64,000 bases of DNA from Pseudoxanthomonas sp. SL93 (GCF_026625825.1 NZ_CP113065.1:496001-560000), one strand, 5' to 3'; shown: positions 1-8,310, counted from the stretch's first letter. A program made the numbers and translations. The notes: generated by a model not told the origin, from the sequence alone.

Positions 1-1
1 G

Positions 2-382
2 CCCGCAGACGATGCGGCCACCCTGGCCGCCATCGAGGCCACCTGTTTCGACTATGTCGACGGCCAGCTCGAAGGCGATCCGCAACGCGTCGCCCGCGCG
101 CTGCATCCGGACCTGGCCAAGCGCGCCGTCATCGGCGATACGCCCTACGAACGCCTCGGACTTCGTCGCATGTCGAAGGACGAACTGGTCGAACTTACCC
201 GACAGGGGGCGCTGAAGACGCCGAAGGCGCAGTGGAACCGCAGCTGCCGCGTGCTCGACATCACCGCCGACACCGCTGCGGTCAGGCTGGAAACGCCTTG
301 GTTCGTCGATCATTTCCACATGGGCCGGTTCGACGGCAAGTGGATCATCGTGAACGCGCTCTGGCACAGCAAGCCGCGTTGA
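2..382 (+). CDS. NTF2-like / lumazine-binding family protein, 5' end outside the window
   Basis: The open frame runs in from the left edge without a start, so the N-terminus is missing. About 126 residues remain. They look like the small cone-shaped NTF2/SnoaL fold of the 'putative lumazine-binding' family: an N-terminal helix with DYVDGQLEGD and an ALHPDLAKR segment, then an alternating strand pattern ending FDGKWIIVNALWHSKP. Such proteins are usually small enzymes or ligand-binding proteins, often secreted, with no assigned reaction. No catalytic residues can be named, so function is unknown. The next gene begins about 200 bp downstream in the same direction with no clear terminator between. 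Confidence 0.7.
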   Translation, partial: PADDAATLAAIEATCFDYVDGQLEGDPQRVARALHPDLAKRAVIGDTPYERLGLRRMSKDELVELTRQGALKTPKAQWNRSCRVLDITADTAAVRLETPWFVDHFHMGRFDGKWIIVNALWHSKPR

Positions 383-589
383 AGGTCGCGTGCCTAACCG
401 CGTGAAGGACAAGCGCCGCTGCGATATGGCGGCGCCATCGGTTGTACATGGCGCGTGAGGATTTCATTCGCTCACTCGCCACATCCATTAATCGTTCAGC
501 GCGCCGGTCACGCCACCTTGATGCGTGATGCGGGAGGGTGTTCGTACGCAGCGTTCCGCTGCCCCGCCCACTTCCGGAGCCATTCAACG

Positions 590-1045
590 ATGAACAACCA
601 GACCAAGATCCAGCACAGCCTCAACGACCTCATCGAGATCGCCCGCGACGGCAAGGACTTCTATACCGAAGCCGCCAGCAAGGTGAAAGACGCCGAACTG
701 TCCGCGCTGTTCACCCGTATTGTCGGCATCAAGGGCGACATCGTGACCCGCCTGAGCGCGGTCGTGGCCGCCGCCGGCGGTGATCCCGCCAAGCACGGCA
801 CCATGGTCGGCACCATGCAGCAGTTCTACGGCAAGGTGCGCGCCGCACTGGGCGACACCGAATACGGTTACGTGGCCGAGCTCGAGGAATCCGAGGACCG
901 CCTGCTGAAGGCATTCAACGAAACCCTGACCGACAACGACACGCCCGCCGCCGCGCGTGCGGAGGTCGAGCGCCTGTTGCCGCAGGTGCGCGAGTGCCAC
1001 AACGTGATGCGCGACCGCAAGCGCGCCCTCAAACTCGCCAGCTGA
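590..1045 (+). CDS. PA2169-type four-helix-bundle protein (DUF2383)
   Basis: A 151-residue soluble protein, predicted almost entirely helical, with no signal peptide. The sequence (NDLIEIARDGKDFYTEAASK near the N-terminus, LEESEDRLLKAF in the middle, and a C-terminal region rich in Glu and Arg) matches the PA2169/DUF2383 family. That family has a ferritin-like four-helix bundle and is often induced by stress, but its function is unproven. I chose ATG 590 because the helical domain starts there. The longer frame upstream (from 455) would add an Arg/His/Ser-rich stretch that does not look like protein. The host-attachment-type gene follows 32 bp downstream, probably in the same transcript. Confidence 0.8.
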   Translation: MNNQTKIQHSLNDLIEIARDGKDFYTEAASKVKDAELSALFTRIVGIKGDIVTRLSAVVAAAGGDPAKHGTMVGTMQQFYGKVRAALGDTEYGYVAELEESEDRLLKAFNETLTDNDTPAAARAEVERLLPQVRECHNVMRDRKRALKLAS

Positions 1046-1077
1046 TCCACCGTGGCGTCCAGCCACAGGAGTTGCAG

Positions 1078-1473
1078 ATGAACAGGATTCCCACCGATAC
1101 CCTCGTCGTCGTTGCCGACGGCGAGGGGGCGCGCATCTTCCGCAACCAAGGCAGCGAGGCGGCGATTTCGCTGCACCAGTACGATCTGCTGGAGCTGATG
1201 AACATGAATGACGACGGCCCGGCGGGCAGCATGCCCAGCGAGTCGTCCGGCAAGCAGGTCGATGAAGCCACCTTCGCCAAACAGCTGGCGCACGGCTTGA
1301 ACCAGGGCGCGCTTACGCAGCAGTACCAGCATCTGGTACTGGTGGCAGACCCGGGCACATTGGGTCGCGTCCGTCCGCTGCTGCACAAGGAAGTCATGCA
1401 GCGCATGGTGGCCGAGGTCGGCAAGACCCTGACCAACTCGCCGCTGGAAGACATCGAGCGCGCGCTGCAGTAG
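1078..1473 (+). CDS. Host attachment protein family (PF10116-like)
   Basis: 131 residues, cytoplasmic. It opens with a strand-rich VVVADGEGARIF motif, the hallmark of the family named after an Agrobacterium protein needed for attachment to plant cells. The second half has QYQHLVLVADPGTLGRVRPLL and a C-terminal LEDIERAL helix. The fold resembles release-factor eRF1 domain 2 or baeRF-type proteins. The real role is unclear, and the name should not be read as proof of host interaction. ATG 1078 has GGAG seven bases upstream. A perfect 11-bp hairpin follows the stop. Confidence 0.75.
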   Translation: MNRIPTDTLVVVADGEGARIFRNQGSEAAISLHQYDLLELMNMNDDGPAGSMPSESSGKQVDEATFAKQLAHGLNQGALTQQYQHLVLVADPGTLGRVRPLLHKEVMQRMVAEVGKTLTNSPLEDIERALQ

Positions 1474-1482
1474 CGGGTGAAT

Positions 1483-1510
1483 CGCGCCGCCCCATGCGTG
1501 GGGCGGCGCG
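1483..1510. terminator. GC-rich hairpin between convergent genes
   Basis: Perfect 11-bp inverted repeat (1483-1493 with 1500-1510, CGCGCCGCCCC arm) and a 6-nt loop. It lies ten bases after the stop at 1473 and directly abuts the last codon of the convergent gene at 1511. There is no T-tract, so it may act as a bidirectional roadblock or mRNA 3' end stabiliser rather than a textbook terminator. Confidence 0.6.
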
Positions 1511-2305
1511 TCAGCGTTCGGGATACAGGAGCGTCAACGTGAAACGCACGCCCCAGTCGGGGCCATCACCGGGCGTTTCAAGGTAGTAGCGCACACCCCC
1601 GGCAAGGCTCAGCATCTGTCCGCCCCATTTCGTTACTTTCGAGTAACCGATGTTGACCGGAACATTCCAGGCGTCGCCCTTCCAGTCGTAACTGGATTCC
1701 AGGTTGAATGACAGCGTGCGGCCGCCGCTCAACTGTCTGGCCAGGAACGGTTGCAGGAACGTAGCGCTGACGTCCGCCCGCGCGTCTTCGCCGGCGACCG
1801 ACCAGATATGGTTGGCCAGAACCCCGACCGTCCAGCCACCCGGGGTCTGTTTCAGGGCCAGGGCGCTCGGCCCCACACCCCACTTCTCGGCACCCAGCAC
1901 GTCGTCGGTGGCCGTCGGCAGCAGGAACACCGGCCCGACGCCCCAGATCCAGCCGCCGGAAGTCGGCGCCTTCGGTGAAAAGAACAGCGTGGGCGTGGTG
2001 TCGCCGAGCCCGAACTGGCTGCCGGAGTTGCCGAACACGTCGTCCTGGTGGACGACCGGCACGATGACGCGGGTGATCAGGTTCCAGTCATCGGAAAGGG
2101 ATGTCGGTATCACGGGTTGCACGTTGAGCAACTGCTTCGTGCCGTCCTCGCTCCCGATGTTGAAATCCGCGTTGTACTGCAATGGCACACTGATCAGCGA
2201 GGCCACCGGATTGGAGAGCTGCTTGGCCAGCTCGTCGGCACTGTCCTGTGCGTGCGCGGGGAGGCAGGCCGCGGCGACGGCAACGATCGTTGTCAGCTTC
2301 CACAT
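1511..2305 (-). CDS. Secreted outer-membrane-type protein of the bacterial 'neuromedin U'/transporter family
   Basis: 264 residues with a Sec signal peptide (MWKLTTIVAVAAACLPAHA, cleavage near residue 19). The mature part starts DSADELAKQLSNPVASLISV, followed by alternating strands rich in aromatic and Gly residues (FGLGDTTPTLFFSPK, GWIWGVGPVFLLPTATDD, WGVGPSALALKQ). This is the pattern of a family automatically labelled 'neuromedin U' or 'transporter' in proteobacteria, probably an outer-membrane beta-barrel. No substrate is known. I took ATG 2305 as start because the signal peptide begins there; the frame is open further upstream without recognisable protein. The 369-bp gap to the divergent DUF1254 gene carries two palindromes. 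Confidence 0.75.
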   Translation of the reverse strand: MWKLTTIVAVAAACLPAHAQDSADELAKQLSNPVASLISVPLQYNADFNIGSEDGTKQLLNVQPVIPTSLSDDWNLITRVIVPVVHQDDVFGNSGSQFGLGDTTPTLFFSPKAPTSGGWIWGVGPVFLLPTATDDVLGAEKWGVGPSALALKQTPGGWTVGVLANHIWSVAGEDARADVSATFLQPFLARQLSGGRTLSFNLESSYDWKGDAWNVPVNIGYSKVTKWGGQMLSLAGGVRYYLETPGDGPDWGVRFTLTLLYPER

Positions 2306-2406
2306 GAGACCCCCGTTTGGCGCAGCGGGCTGGGCGAATCCATCATTGAGGACGCGCCGGTGGGAAAACAGTCCCAGCGTGCAGCCCGATGCGCGCGCCA
2401 GCCAGC

Positions 2407-2582
2407 GTAGTTCTACGCAGCGGTGGTGAGTAGAACTACGTGCCGGCAGGTGCAAGTGGAAGGCGCGGTTCGGTTCCCGGCCATCATCCGCCGGAGCACC
2501 CGGTCGCGTGATTCGTCCCTCGCTTCCGCCGGTGGCGCACAACGCTCAGTAGTTTTACTGCGCCTGCAGTCAGAAAAACTAC
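2407..2582. promoter_or_regulatory. Two related GTAGTT palindromes in a divergent intergenic region
   Basis: The divergent region 2306-2674 holds no convincing gene. It has a perfect 10-bp inverted pair (GTAGTTCTAC at 2407-2416 and GTAGAACTAC at 2430-2439) and an imperfect one (2549-2561 against 2566-2582) with the same GTAGTT and AACTAC half-sites. Shared half-sites in one divergent promoter region suggest an operator for a dimeric regulator. No regulator gene is adjacent and the assignment is inference. Confidence 0.4.
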
Positions 2583-2674
2583 GCTGGTGCATGTGGCGCG
2601 GGGCCGGCAACTTGCAGTCGCGCTTGTTCATTCCGACGCCGATGCCCACCGCCATGCGCCTGATCGGAGATCCC

Positions 2675-4150
2675 ATGCGAACCCGCCGACCGCTTTCTTC
2701 CACCGCCCCGATGCTGTGCTCGCTGATCGTCGCGATGTCCTCGCTGCAAGGTGCCTCGGCCGGTGCGATGACCGGCGAGGAATCCAACGCGAAGGCGACG
2801 GCGGCGGCCGCTTCGTCGCTGTCGCCGCAGCAGGTGAAGACGCTGGCGAAGGACATCTACTACTACGCCTATCCGCTGGTGCTGATGGACGTCACCCGCG
2901 AACAGGCCGTCAACGTTCCCGACGCGACCACCGCGCCGATGCGCGCGCCCACCAACCAGTTCGCGCATTTCCGAAGCTATCCGAAGGCGGACGCAAAAGA
3001 CGTCGTGCGCTTCAACTTCGATACGCTGTATTCCTTCGCCTGGGTCGACCTGGGCGAAGGACCGGTCGTGCTCAGCGTGCCCGACACCGGGGGGCGCTTC
3101 TACCTGGTACCCACGGTGGACATGTGGAGCGACGTCTTCTCTTCGGTGGGCAAGCGCACGACCGGCACCGGTGTGGGCCATTTCGCCTACGTGCCGCCCG
3201 GCTGGTCTGGCACGTTGCCCCCGGGCGTGGAGAAGATCCAGGCCCCGACGCCCACGATCTGGGTGATGGGGCGCACCCAGACCAACGGTCCCGCCGACTA
3301 CGACAACGTCCACGAGGTGCAGGATGGCCTGAAACTGACGCCGCTCTCCCGCTGGGGCACCGCGTACGTGCCGCCGGCCACGTCGCCGGTGGCGGCAAAC
3401 GTGGACGCCAGCACGCCGCCCCTCGTGCAGGTGGCCAACCTGTCGGGCACGGCGCTGTTCCAACGGTTCGCGGAGCTGCTCAAGCGGAACCCGCCGCATC
3501 CCAACGACTATCCGATCCTGTTCCGCATGCGCGCCTTTGGCCTGGTGCCGGGTGAGGGCTGGGATCCCGGCCAAGTGGATGCCGCCACACGCCAGGCCAT
3601 CGACGCCGCCGCCAAGGAGGCCATGGCCGATATGGTTCGCACCATCAGGGGCCTGGGCCGGCATGTGAACGGCTGGAACCTGATGGAGAGCGGCATCGGC
3701 ACTTACGGCACCGCGTATCTGCAACGCGCGTCCATCGCGCTGGGCGGGCTGGGGGCGAACCTGCCGGAGGACGCGGTGTACCCCACCGCGTTCCAGGACA
3801 GCGACGGCAAGCCGCTGGATGGCGCCAACGACTACGTCGTGCATTTCACGAAGGAACAATTGCCGCCCGCCGATGCCTTCTGGTCACTCACGATGTACGA
3901 CGCCCAAGGTTTCCAGGTCGCCAATCCCATCGACCGTTTCGCCATCGGCGACCGCGACGCGCTGAAGTTCAATGCCGACGGTTCGCTCGATCTTTATCTC
4001 CAGCATCGCTCGCCCGGCAAGGACAAGGAGTCCAACTGGCTGCCATCGCCGGCTTCCGGCCAGATCGGTCCCACCCTGCGCATCTACGCGCCGCGCGCGA
4101 ACGTGCTGGATGGTTCCTGGGCTCCGCCTGCGATCAGGCGCACGCGGTGA
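2675..4150 (+). CDS. Secreted DUF1254/DUF1214 protein
   Basis: 491 residues. A signal peptide (about residues 1-29, MRTRRP then a hydrophobic run ending GASA) sends it to the periplasm. The N-terminal half carries the DUF1254 pattern (YYYAYPLVLMDVTREQ, then FNFDTLYSFAWVDLGEGPVV, then FYLVPTVDMWSDVF). The last 120 residues carry DUF1214 (LPPADAFWSLTMYDAQGFQV, and YAPRANVLDGSWAPP at the end). Both domains are common in Proteobacteria and have no firm biochemical role. ATG 2675 is preferred over ATG 2654 because GGAGA sits four bases before it and the signal peptide starts there. A second DUF1254-type gene follows 67 bp downstream. Confidence 0.82.
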   Translation: MRTRRPLSSTAPMLCSLIVAMSSLQGASAGAMTGEESNAKATAAAASSLSPQQVKTLAKDIYYYAYPLVLMDVTREQAVNVPDATTAPMRAPTNQFAHFRSYPKADAKDVVRFNFDTLYSFAWVDLGEGPVVLSVPDTGGRFYLVPTVDMWSDVFSSVGKRTTGTGVGHFAYVPPGWSGTLPPGVEKIQAPTPTIWVMGRTQTNGPADYDNVHEVQDGLKLTPLSRWGTAYVPPATSPVAANVDASTPPLVQVANLSGTALFQRFAELLKRNPPHPNDYPILFRMRAFGLVPGEGWDPGQVDAATRQAIDAAAKEAMADMVRTIRGLGRHVNGWNLMESGIGTYGTAYLQRASIALGGLGANLPEDAVYPTAFQDSDGKPLDGANDYVVHFTKEQLPPADAFWSLTMYDAQGFQVANPIDRFAIGDRDALKFNADGSLDLYLQHRSPGKDKESNWLPSPASGQIGPTLRIYAPRANVLDGSWAPPAIRRTR

Positions 4151-4217
4151 CCGCGCCTCGCTGGATCCGCCTTGCACACCCCTTACTCCCCCCCCTGACA
4201 ACGAGCTGAGGCATCCC

Positions 4218-5354
4218 ATGCGCATCGCCCCCTGTCTGCCCGTCGTCCTGCTACTTGCATTGACTGCGTGCCGGAGTGAACAGGCCCCGGAGGCGGCGGA
4301 TGCCACACCCGCTGCCGCATCTTCCACGCCGTCCCCGACCGCGCCACCCGCTGGCACCCCCGCGGCACCGGCCGCCACGCCACCGCCGGCGGACGCGGTG
4401 CCCGTCAACGCCGACAACTTCGCGCGTGCCGCGTCCGATCTAGCGTTCGCGGGGGTCCACAAGAACGGCGGCTTCGGCAAGTTCGACCACGTCAGGGAGG
4501 TGACGCCGCTGGACAAGCAGGTGGTTGTGCGGCAGAACCGCGACACGCTGTACTCCAGCGCGGTGTTCGATCTCGATGCGGGCCCGGTGACCATCACCCT
4601 GCCGGATGTCGGCACGCGCTTCATGTCGATGCAGGTGTTCGACCAGGACCAGTACACCCACCGCGTCGCGTACACGCCAGGCAAGTACACCTTCACCCGG
4701 GAGGACATTGGCACGCGCTATGTGCTGGTGGCACTTCGCATGCTGGTCAACCCCAACGATCCAGCCGACGTCACGCGCGTGCATGCACAGCAGGACCAGG
4801 TGCAGGTGAGCCAACCGGGTGGTCCGGGCACCTTCGAGGTGCCGCGATGGGACATGGCGGGCGTCAAGAGGATCAGCGATGCGCTCACCGTGCTGGGTGA
4901 CTCGTTGCCGGACAAGAACCGCATGTTCGGCAGCAAGGCCGAGGTCGATCCGGTGCGTCGCCTGATCGGCGTTGCCACTGCCTGGGGCGGCAACCCCGAG
5001 AAGGATGCGATCTACCTCAACATCACCCCGGCCAAAAACGACGGCACCACGATCTACCGATTGACCGTGGGCGAGGTGCCGGTGGATGGCTTCTGGTCGG
5101 TGACGGTGTACAACGCCGAAGGCTTCTTCCAGGCCAACCCGCAGAACGCGTACTCCTTCAACAACATCACCGCGCAGAAGGAAGCCGACGGCGCCGTGAA
5201 GCTGCAGTTCGGCGGCTGCGATGGACAGGCAACCAACTGCCTGCCGATCACGCCGGGCTGGAACTACATGGTGCGGCTGTACCGGCCGCGCGCCGGAATC
5301 CTGGACGGCAGCTGGCGCTTCCCCGAAGCGACGCCAGTTGTCGCGTCACCCTGA
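4218..5354 (+). CDS. DUF1254/DUF1214-type lipoprotein
   Basis: 378 residues. It begins with a lipoprotein signal (LTAC lipobox, Cys18), so it should be anchored in a membrane. A low-complexity Ala/Pro/Thr linker follows (about 20-60), then a DUF1254-like region (VVVRQNRDTLYSSAVFDLDAGP) and a C-terminal DUF1214 region (VPVDGFWSVTVYNAEGFFQ, then RPRAGILDGSWRFPE). It is a shorter paralogue of the preceding gene and probably cotranscribed with it. A Cys pair lies near the C-terminus (GGCDGQATNCLPI), a possible disulfide. Biochemical function is unknown. Confidence 0.82.
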   Translation: MRIAPCLPVVLLLALTACRSEQAPEAADATPAAASSTPSPTAPPAGTPAAPAATPPPADAVPVNADNFARAASDLAFAGVHKNGGFGKFDHVREVTPLDKQVVVRQNRDTLYSSAVFDLDAGPVTITLPDVGTRFMSMQVFDQDQYTHRVAYTPGKYTFTREDIGTRYVLVALRMLVNPNDPADVTRVHAQQDQVQVSQPGGPGTFEVPRWDMAGVKRISDALTVLGDSLPDKNRMFGSKAEVDPVRRLIGVATAWGGNPEKDAIYLNITPAKNDGTTIYRLTVGEVPVDGFWSVTVYNAEGFFQANPQNAYSFNNITAQKEADGAVKLQFGGCDGQATNCLPITPGWNYMVRLYRPRAGILDGSWRFPEATPVVASP

Positions 5355-5363
5355 CACGGAATT

Positions 5364-5391
5364 CCGGCATCCCGGGGAGGTGGGATGCCGG
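5364..5391. terminator. Hairpin between convergent genes
   Basis: Perfect 10-bp stem (5364-5373 CCGGCATCCC with 5382-5391) and an 8-nt loop, ten bases after the stop of the DUF1254-type lipoprotein gene and before the convergent membrane-protein gene. No U-tract follows, so termination by the hairpin is likely but not shown. Confidence 0.55.
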
Positions 5392-5401
5392 GCATGCCGG
5401 C

Positions 5402-5965
5402 TCAGGCCGGCACCCGCGAGCGCTGGTCGCGCGCCGCTTTCCGGAACAGCTGTGCCGCCACCAGCCACAGCGCGACAAACACCAGCGTCAGCACGAACAC
5501 GTGGCCCGCGCCGATCGCCAGCGTGATCAGCGACACCGCTGCCTGTGCGACGGCGGTCGCTTCCATCGCCAACGCCATGCCGCGCGCATGCAGGCGCGAC
5601 GCGATGACCGCGAGCGCGCCGACCAGCAGCACGCCGAAGAACATCAGGTTGACCGGATTGTTTTCGCTGCCGATGATGCCGACGGCCAGATTGATCCACG
5701 TCAGCAGGAAGGCCGTGCCCACCGCCACGCCGGCCCCGAGCACGTAGGCGTGGCTGCGCGCCACCCTTACGGCCAGTTCGAATGCGGCGCATGCCAGGCC
5801 CAGCATCACGCCCATCACCGCGAAATCGGCGCCGCTCCATGCGACCTCGCGGGTGAACTGCATGGCCACCCAGGGCAGCGCCAGCAGGCAGCCCGCGCCG
5901 CCCCATACCACCCACCGCATGCGCCGCCACAGCGGCGTGCGCCCCATCGTCATGTTCGCCGCCAT
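5402..5965 (-). CDS. Integral membrane protein of unknown function
   Basis: 187 residues with about five hydrophobic helices and a short basic N-terminus (RTPLWRRMRW). The central NLAVGIIGSENNPVNLMFFG segment looks like a conserved motif seen in uncharacterised Xanthomonadaceae membrane proteins. No catalytic or transporter signature is visible. ATG 5965 is used; ATG 5950 (residue 6) is an alternative. It is monocistronic, facing the DUF1254 genes. Confidence 0.65.
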   Translation of the reverse strand: MAANMTMGRTPLWRRMRWVVWGGAGCLLALPWVAMQFTREVAWSGADFAVMGVMLGLACAAFELAVRVARSHAYVLGAGVAVGTAFLLTWINLAVGIIGSENNPVNLMFFGVLLVGALAVIASRLHARGMALAMEATAVAQAAVSLITLAIGAGHVFVLTLVFVALWLVAAQLFRKAARDQRSRVPA

Positions 5966-6135
5966 TGCCGTCTCTCCACGTGTGCAGGGCTGCCAGTCTG
6001 GGCGTGGCGCATGGTGGCGTGATGGCGCCCGTGTGAAGCGGACGCGAAGTCGCTGCCGCCCGTCGGCGGGCGAGTCTCAGCCCGTGCGACCGTGCGCCGG
6101 ACAATCGGCGCGGGCACAGTCATGGGGAACGTTGC

Positions 6136-6468
6136 ATGCGTCATTGGGATGGAAAGGCGGTGCGGGCCTATCTGCCTGCCGTGGTCGCGCTGGGCGTGGC
6201 CTATGCGTCGTCGCTGCTGCTGCCGGCGTGGCAGGCAAGTCCCGCGCGGGCCGGCCTCGCTTCGTCGCTCGGCTGGCTACCCTACGTGGCCCTGGCGGTC
6301 GCGGCGGCCCTGGGTACGTGGGTATCGGTACGGCTGTGGCGGTCGCAGTACGGGACGGCACTGGTCTGCGAATGCGGTGGCCTGCTCGGCAGCGAGCGGC
6401 GGGGCCGCCGGGGTGCATGGATCCGCAGCTGCCGCGACTGCGGCAGGCAGTGGAAACGGCCGGGATAG
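6136..6468 (+). CDS. Small membrane protein with a C-terminal zinc-ribbon-like motif
   Basis: 110 residues. Two hydrophobic segments (about 10-30 and 47-65) are followed by a basic cytosolic tail with paired cysteines, CECGG then CRDCG about 20 residues later, with an Arg-rich stretch between (SERRGRRGAW). The CxC...CxxC spacing suggests a small metal-binding ribbon. I do not recognise the family. The gene lies alone between a divergent membrane-protein gene and the AraC/VOC pair. Confidence 0.5.
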   Translation: MRHWDGKAVRAYLPAVVALGVAYASSLLLPAWQASPARAGLASSLGWLPYVALAVAAALGTWVSVRLWRSQYGTALVCECGGLLGSERRGRRGAWIRSCRDCGRQWKRPG

Positions 6469-6557
6469 CGCGCGGCGGGTCGCGGTGCAGGGCGGGGGAT
6501 GGAGTATCGTGCGCGCGGAAACCCCACGGAGTGAGGTGCCAGCATGGAACACCGCGC

Positions 6558-7058
6558 GTGAGCAGGCCGACCCCCGCGCATCGCCAGGAGCCCGAGCTGC
6601 TGCGGCGACTGCTGCGTGCGAAGGACCGCATGGACGCCGCCTCGCACGAGGCGTGGCCGGTGCAACGCCTTGCACGGGTGAGCCATGTCTCCGAAGCGCA
6701 CTTCGCACGGTCGTTCAAGGACGCCTTCGGCATTCCACCGCACCGCTACCTGCTGACGCGCCGCATCGAGCGCGCCAAGGCACTGCTGCGCGACACCGAT
6801 ACGCCCATCCTCGAGATCGCCCTGCAGACCGGCTGGAACAGCCTGGGCACGTTCGGCCGCACCTTCCGCGACATCACCGGCGAGAGCCCGGGCGAACTGC
6901 GTGCGCGCGAACAGGCCGCCCGACACGCGCTGGAAAGCGTGCCGCACTGCTATGTCAGCGCCGCCTACCGGCCCGCCCTCACCACCGCAGTTTCGGAGAA
7001 GCGGCGGCAGGAGGGCGGTGATACAAAAGCGCCCTCATCCACGCAGGAGGTTCCATGA
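6558..7058 (+). CDS. AraC-type transcriptional regulator without a sensor domain
   Basis: 166 residues from GTG 6558. The AraC DNA-binding domain occupies about 30-125: a first helix-turn-helix (PVQRLARVSHVSEAHFARSF), the FGIPPHRYLLTRRIERAKALL linker helix and a second helix-turn-helix (ILEIALQTGWNSLGTFGRTF). There is no room for an N-terminal ligand-binding domain, so it is a bare DNA-binding protein with a polar tail. The stop overlaps the next ATG (ATGA), which ties it to the VOC gene; regulation of that operon is a reasonable inference. The long upstream extension of the frame is Arg/Gly-rich and not credible protein. Confidence 0.8.
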   Translation: MSRPTPAHRQEPELLRRLLRAKDRMDAASHEAWPVQRLARVSHVSEAHFARSFKDAFGIPPHRYLLTRRIERAKALLRDTDTPILEIALQTGWNSLGTFGRTFRDITGESPGELRAREQAARHALESVPHCYVSAAYRPALTTAVSEKRRQEGGDTKAPSSTQEVP

Positions 7059-7471
7059 GCCAGGGTATCGGGGTGGTCGGCTTGTACGTCCGTGACCAGG
7101 ACGAAGCGCTCGCGTTCTATGTCGACAAGGTCGGGTTCCGCGTGCACACCGATGCGCGCAACGGCGACTACCGCTGGCTGACCGTGCAGCATCCGGACCA
7201 GCCGTCCGTGCAGCTCGGCCTGTTCAAGGCACAGGCGCCGGTGCTGGACGACGCCACCGCACAGGCGGTCAACGAGATCGTCGCCAAGGGCGCCATGCCG
7301 CCGCTGGTGCTCAACGTGGACGATTGCCGCGCCGCATACGAGCGCATGCGCGCCAACGGCGTGGAGTTCACCCAGGCACCGGAAGCGCGCTACGGCAATG
7401 TCGACGCCAACTTCCGCGACCCCTCGGGGAACGGCTGGAAGATGATCGAGTCCCGGCGCGCGGCGCATTGA
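7055..7471 (+). CDS. VOC (glyoxalase/bleomycin-resistance fold) family protein
   Basis: 138 residues, a single vicinal-oxygen-chelate domain made of two beta-alpha-beta-beta-beta modules: the first opens GIGVVGLYVRDQDEALAFYVDKVGF, the second has ACRAAYERM-like helix then FRDPSGNGWKMIE. The second-module end matches the usual metal-ligand Glu position of the superfamily. The substrate cannot be told from sequence. Translation is coupled to the AraC gene by a four-base ATGA overlap, so the two form an operon. Confidence 0.8.
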   Translation: MSQGIGVVGLYVRDQDEALAFYVDKVGFRVHTDARNGDYRWLTVQHPDQPSVQLGLFKAQAPVLDDATAQAVNEIVAKGAMPPLVLNVDDCRAAYERMRANGVEFTQAPEARYGNVDANFRDPSGNGWKMIESRRAAH

Positions 7472-7509
7472 GCGCGCCCGCCTTCGTGTCGCCCTCACAG
7501 GAGATCGCA

Positions 7510-7728
7510 ATGAACGGGAGCAAGTGGATCCGGCAATTCCACCGTTGGCTGTCCATCGCCTTCACGCTGGCGGTCATCGCCAACCTGCTGGTCATGGGGC
7601 GCGAAAAGATCGCCCTCTATGTGGGGCTGTTCACGCTGCTGCCCCTCGCGTTGCTGCTCATCACCGGCCTGTACCTGTTCGCGCTGCCGTACCTTGGCAA
7701 GGCGCGAAGCGGGGCACGCGGCGGGTAG
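7510..7728 (+). CDS. Small two-helix inner-membrane protein
   Basis: 72 residues: a short amphipathic start (SKWIRQFHRWLS), then two hydrophobic segments (about 16-33 and 40-62) separated by a charged turn (GREKIALY), and a basic tail. It sits 38 bp after the VOC gene with AGGAG about nine bases before ATG 7510, so it is probably the third gene of that operon. The family is uncharacterised. From its stop to the next gene (7729-7971) I see no coding sequence. Confidence 0.6.
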   Translation: MNGSKWIRQFHRWLSIAFTLAVIANLLVMGREKIALYVGLFTLLPLALLLITGLYLFALPYLGKARSGARGG

Positions 7729-7971
7729 GCAGCCACGCTGCCTTGCGCGGCATCGGCTGCCTCACACGATCGCCTGGACGCCTTGCTGCGCAGGGTCGTC
7801 CGCGCGACTGAGCATCACCTGCAGCGGGTCTGCCGGAAGGGGAGGGATTGCGTGTGGCAATGCCAGGCGTCGGTTGAGTACTCGTGCGGGTCAGGGTAGG
7901 TTGCCCTGACGGCGTCGTGCCACTTCAGCCCGCCGACCGGTTCCAACATTTCGCCAGGCAGAGGACGGCCC

Positions 7972-8310
7972 ATGAAGTATCTGATTTCCTTTCCCAGCGC
8001 CGCGATGGTCGTATCCGGCGAGGAACTTGAAGCGGCGGGTCGCGATTCGCGCGCGGTGATCGAGCAGGCGAAAGTCGCGGGGGTGTACGTGTTCGCTGGC
8101 GGCCTCGATGAGGGCGTGCCGCCGGTGCTCGTGTCGGCGGAGGGTACGATCGTCGAGGGCGGATACCCGTGGGCGCCGCCGCTCAACGGAGGTTTCACCG
8201 TGCTCGAACTGCCGTCGCGCGAAGACGCCATCGCCTGGGCGGCGCGCATCGCGAAGGCGTGCCGCTGCGATCAGGAACTGCGGGTGTTCATGTTCGACCC
8301 GGCGTCGTGA
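7972..8310 (+). CDS. YciI family protein
   Basis: 112 residues with the ferredoxin-like YCII pattern: an MKYLISF first strand, the helix with ARGDSRAV-like residues, VYVFAGGLDEG, and FTVLELPSREDAIAWAARIAK near the end. YciI proteins are small dimeric enzymes or regulators, sometimes paired with sigma factors, and few have a known reaction. ATG 7972 has GGCAGAGGA about eight bases upstream. The gene stands alone. Confidence 0.75.
   Translation: MKYLISFPSAAMVVSGEELEAAGRDSRAVIEQAKVAGVYVFAGGLDEGVPPVLVSAEGTIVEGGYPWAPPLNGGFTVLELPSREDAIAWAARIAKACRCDQELRVFMFDPAS

Noticed and set aside
455..589. N-terminal extension of the DUF2383 gene
   Set aside because: The upstream codons give a His/Ser/Arg-rich stretch unlike the family N-terminus; ATG 590 begins the conserved helix.
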